Shown: positions 59,650 to 60,773 of the stretch, piece by piece
Numbering within the stretch: position 1 is the stretch's first letter
How the letters are laid out: each line of letters starts with the position of its first letter
Assembly: GCA_029212785.1 (NCBI GenBank)
Contig: JARGOG010000028.1
Coordinates: 1-60,773 of the forward strand
Direction: 5' to 3'
Length of the DNA stretch: 60,773 nt
Origin: Thalassobaculaceae bacterium
GTDB lineage: Bacteria > Pseudomonadota > Alphaproteobacteria > Thalassobaculales > Thalassobaculaceae
The notes under the pieces: generated by a model
The model's input: only the letters and a program-made list of their open reading frames with translations
Databases searched by the model: none
What the model was told of the DNA's origin: nothing
Made by a program: the position numbers and the translations under genes

Positions 59650-60653
59650 GCGGGGCGGCTGTGAGCGGTCTCCCGAACAAGGCCGCGATCCTCGGCGCCG
59701 GGGTGATCGGTTCCGGCTGGCTTGCCCGGCTGACCGACAGCGGAGTCGACTGTACGGTGTACGATCCCGCCCCGGATGCCGAGGCGAAGATCGCGCCGGT
59801 GTTGGACAATGCCGAGCGGGCGGCGGCGGCACTGATCGACGCGCCGCGGCCGGCCAAGGGATCCTGGTCGCTGGTCGACTCGATCGCCGCGGCGGTGGTC
59901 GGCGCCGACCTCATCGTCGAGGCGGTGCCCGAGCGCCTCGATGTCAAACACGCGGCCTACCGGGAGATCGAGGCGGCGAATGCCGACGGCATCATCGCCT
60001 CGTCCACCAGCGGTTTCCGGCCGAGCGTGCTGCAGGAGGGCATGGCCCATTCGGGTCGCCTGATCGTCGCCCACCCGTTCAACCCGGTCTATCTGCTGCC
60101 GCTGGTAGAAATCGTCGGCGGTAAGGCGACCGAACCCGCGACGGTCGAGCGGGCGATGGCGCTCTACACCGCGCTTGGCATGAAGCCGCTCCACCTGAAG
60201 GTGGAGATCGACGCCTTCGTCGCCGACCGGCTGATGGAAGCGCTGTGGCGCGAGGCGCTGTGGCTGGTGCATGACGGCGTGGCGACGACCGAGGAGGTCG
60301 ACGACGCGATCCGTTACGGCTGCGGCCTGCGTTGGGCGCAGATGGGAACGTTCCAGACCTTTCACATCGCCGGTGGCGAGAGGGGAATGCGGCATTTCAT
60401 GGAGCAGTTCGGCCCGGCGCTCGCCTGGCCATGGACCAAGCTCATGGACGTGCCGGAGATGACGCCGGACCTGGTCGATCGGATTGCGGACCAGTCCGAC
60501 GCCCAGGCGGCGGGCCGCTCGCCGCGCGATCTGGAACGGATTCGCGACGATAACCTGGTGGCGATTCTCAAGGCGTTGCGCGGCACCGGTTGGGGGGCGG
60601 GCCAAGTGCTGGCCGAACACGAAGAGCGGCTGCGCGGCGCCAAACCCGCCTGA
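59646..60653 (+). CDS. lcdH: Carnitine 3-dehydrogenase
   Basis: A 335-residue NAD-dependent 3-hydroxyacyl-CoA-dehydrogenase-fold enzyme. Rossmann motif AILGAGVIGSGWLARL, acidic residue in CTVYDPAPDA, catalytic region SSTSGFRPS and IVAHPFNPVYLLPLVEIVGG. The C-terminal block YGCGLRWAQMGTFQTFHIAG is typical of L-carnitine dehydrogenases rather than fatty-acid enzymes. It oxidises L-carnitine to 3-dehydrocarnitine, the BKACE substrate. The start is GTG at 59646, overlapping the BKACE stop. A betainyl-CoA thioesterase gene, often next, would lie outside the window. Confidence 0.92.
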   Translation: MSGAAVSGLPNKAAILGAGVIGSGWLARLTDSGVDCTVYDPAPDAEAKIAPVLDNAERAAAALIDAPRPAKGSWSLVDSIAAAVVGADLIVEAVPERLDVKHAAYREIEAANADGIIASSTSGFRPSVLQEGMAHSGRLIVAHPFNPVYLLPLVEIVGGKATEPATVERAMALYTALGMKPLHLKVEIDAFVADRLMEALWREALWLVHDGVATTEEVDDAIRYGCGLRWAQMGTFQTFHIAGGERGMRHFMEQFGPALAWPWTKLMDVPEMTPDLVDRIADQSDAQAAGRSPRDLERIRDDNLVAILKALRGTGWGAGQVLAEHEERLRGAKPA

Positions 60654-60667
60654 CCCTTCGGCTCATC

Positions 60668-60692
60668 CCGTCCTGGATCAGGTTCAGGACGG
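60668..60692. repeat. Hairpin after lcdH
   Basis: CCGTCCTG, loop GATCAGGTT, CAGGACGG: a perfect 8-bp stem 15 bases after the lcdH stop, without a T-run. It is of the type seen in small palindromic intergenic repeats and could act as a 3'-end stabiliser. The last 80 bases of the window show nothing else. Confidence 0.5.
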
Positions 60693-60773
60693 ACTTGCTC
60701 GGGGCGAGGTCGGATGTTGGGCGAGTGCCTGCCGATTTGAATTTCCGGACCGGGTCTGTCAGCCTGCCGGCAG

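Overview
The window is about 61 kb of GC-rich bacterial chromosome with densely packed, mostly overlapping operons. An F0 operon of the form atpI-atpB-atpE-b'-b with no F1 genes, a COQ9-family gene, a complete ccmABCDEFGHI set, a smc/DsbA-like/DUF721/mutY block and two large ABC amino-acid-type transporters all point to an alphaproteobacterium, probably a marine or soil Rhodospirillales-type heterotroph. The taxonomic call is inference. I saw no rRNA, tRNA, CRISPR array, integrase, transposase or phage gene. Most of the window is ordinary chromosome rich in catabolic and transport genes.

Layout. 1-2.5 kb: nu-class GST, CaiB-type CoA-transferase and a degenerate receiver protein. 2.6-5.7 kb: molybdate regulon modE-modABC (minus strand) with a perfect Mo-box-like inverted repeat in front of modA. 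5.9-13.3 kb: livKHMGF-type ABC transporter, a TcuA-like flavoprotein and an FCD-type GntR regulator. 13.4-16.2 kb: F0 ATP synthase with a good promoter, an intercistronic hairpin and a terminator. 16.2-22.1 kb: smc, DsbA-like thiol oxidoreductase, DUF721/DciA-like gene and mutY. 22.2-26.3 kb: four-carbon acid sugar catabolism (otnK divergent from otnI, a serine hydrolase and denD). 26.3-30.8 kb: VOC protein, AGCS symporter, CGNR regulator divergent from azlCD, and a TIGR00266 protein. 30.9-33.0 kb: cobalt-type nitrile hydratase with accessory protein, and rpsU. 33.1-38.6 kb: def-COQ9, a polar amino-acid ABC transporter, an AAC(6')-like GNAT and a DUF465 protein. 38.6-39.7 kb: Hpt and receiver proteins. 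39.8-41.4 kb: purEK. 41.4-48.7 kb: cytochrome c maturation System I. 49.0-51.8 kb: CoA-transferase, crotonase and a Tag-like glycosylase. 51.9-54.8 kb: a three-gene cluster of exported or membrane proteins that I cannot assign to any known system. 55.3-60.7 kb: hypothetical protein, puuE, GNAT, Gmd-like dehydratase, and the carnitine-degradation pair BKACE and carnitine 3-dehydrogenase.

How the genes fit together. Several neighbourhoods read as complete or near-complete pathway modules: molybdate uptake with its own repressor; oxidation, isomerisation and phosphorylation of erythronate-type C4 acid sugars (the OtnC aldolase is not in the window); L-carnitine to dehydrocarnitine to betainyl-CoA; nitrile hydration; and haem delivery to apocytochromes c. 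The best candidate for an undescribed system is the 51.9-54.8 kb cluster. It holds two translationally coupled paralogues sharing a signal peptide, a novel periplasmic domain with two identically placed cysteines, a SHOCT-like helical hairpin and a DUF2061-like membrane module, preceded by a small alanine/glycine-rich exported protein with an internal repeat. Smaller regulatory signals (perfect palindromes, apparent leaderless starts, hairpins after both solute-binding-protein genes) are listed as findings.
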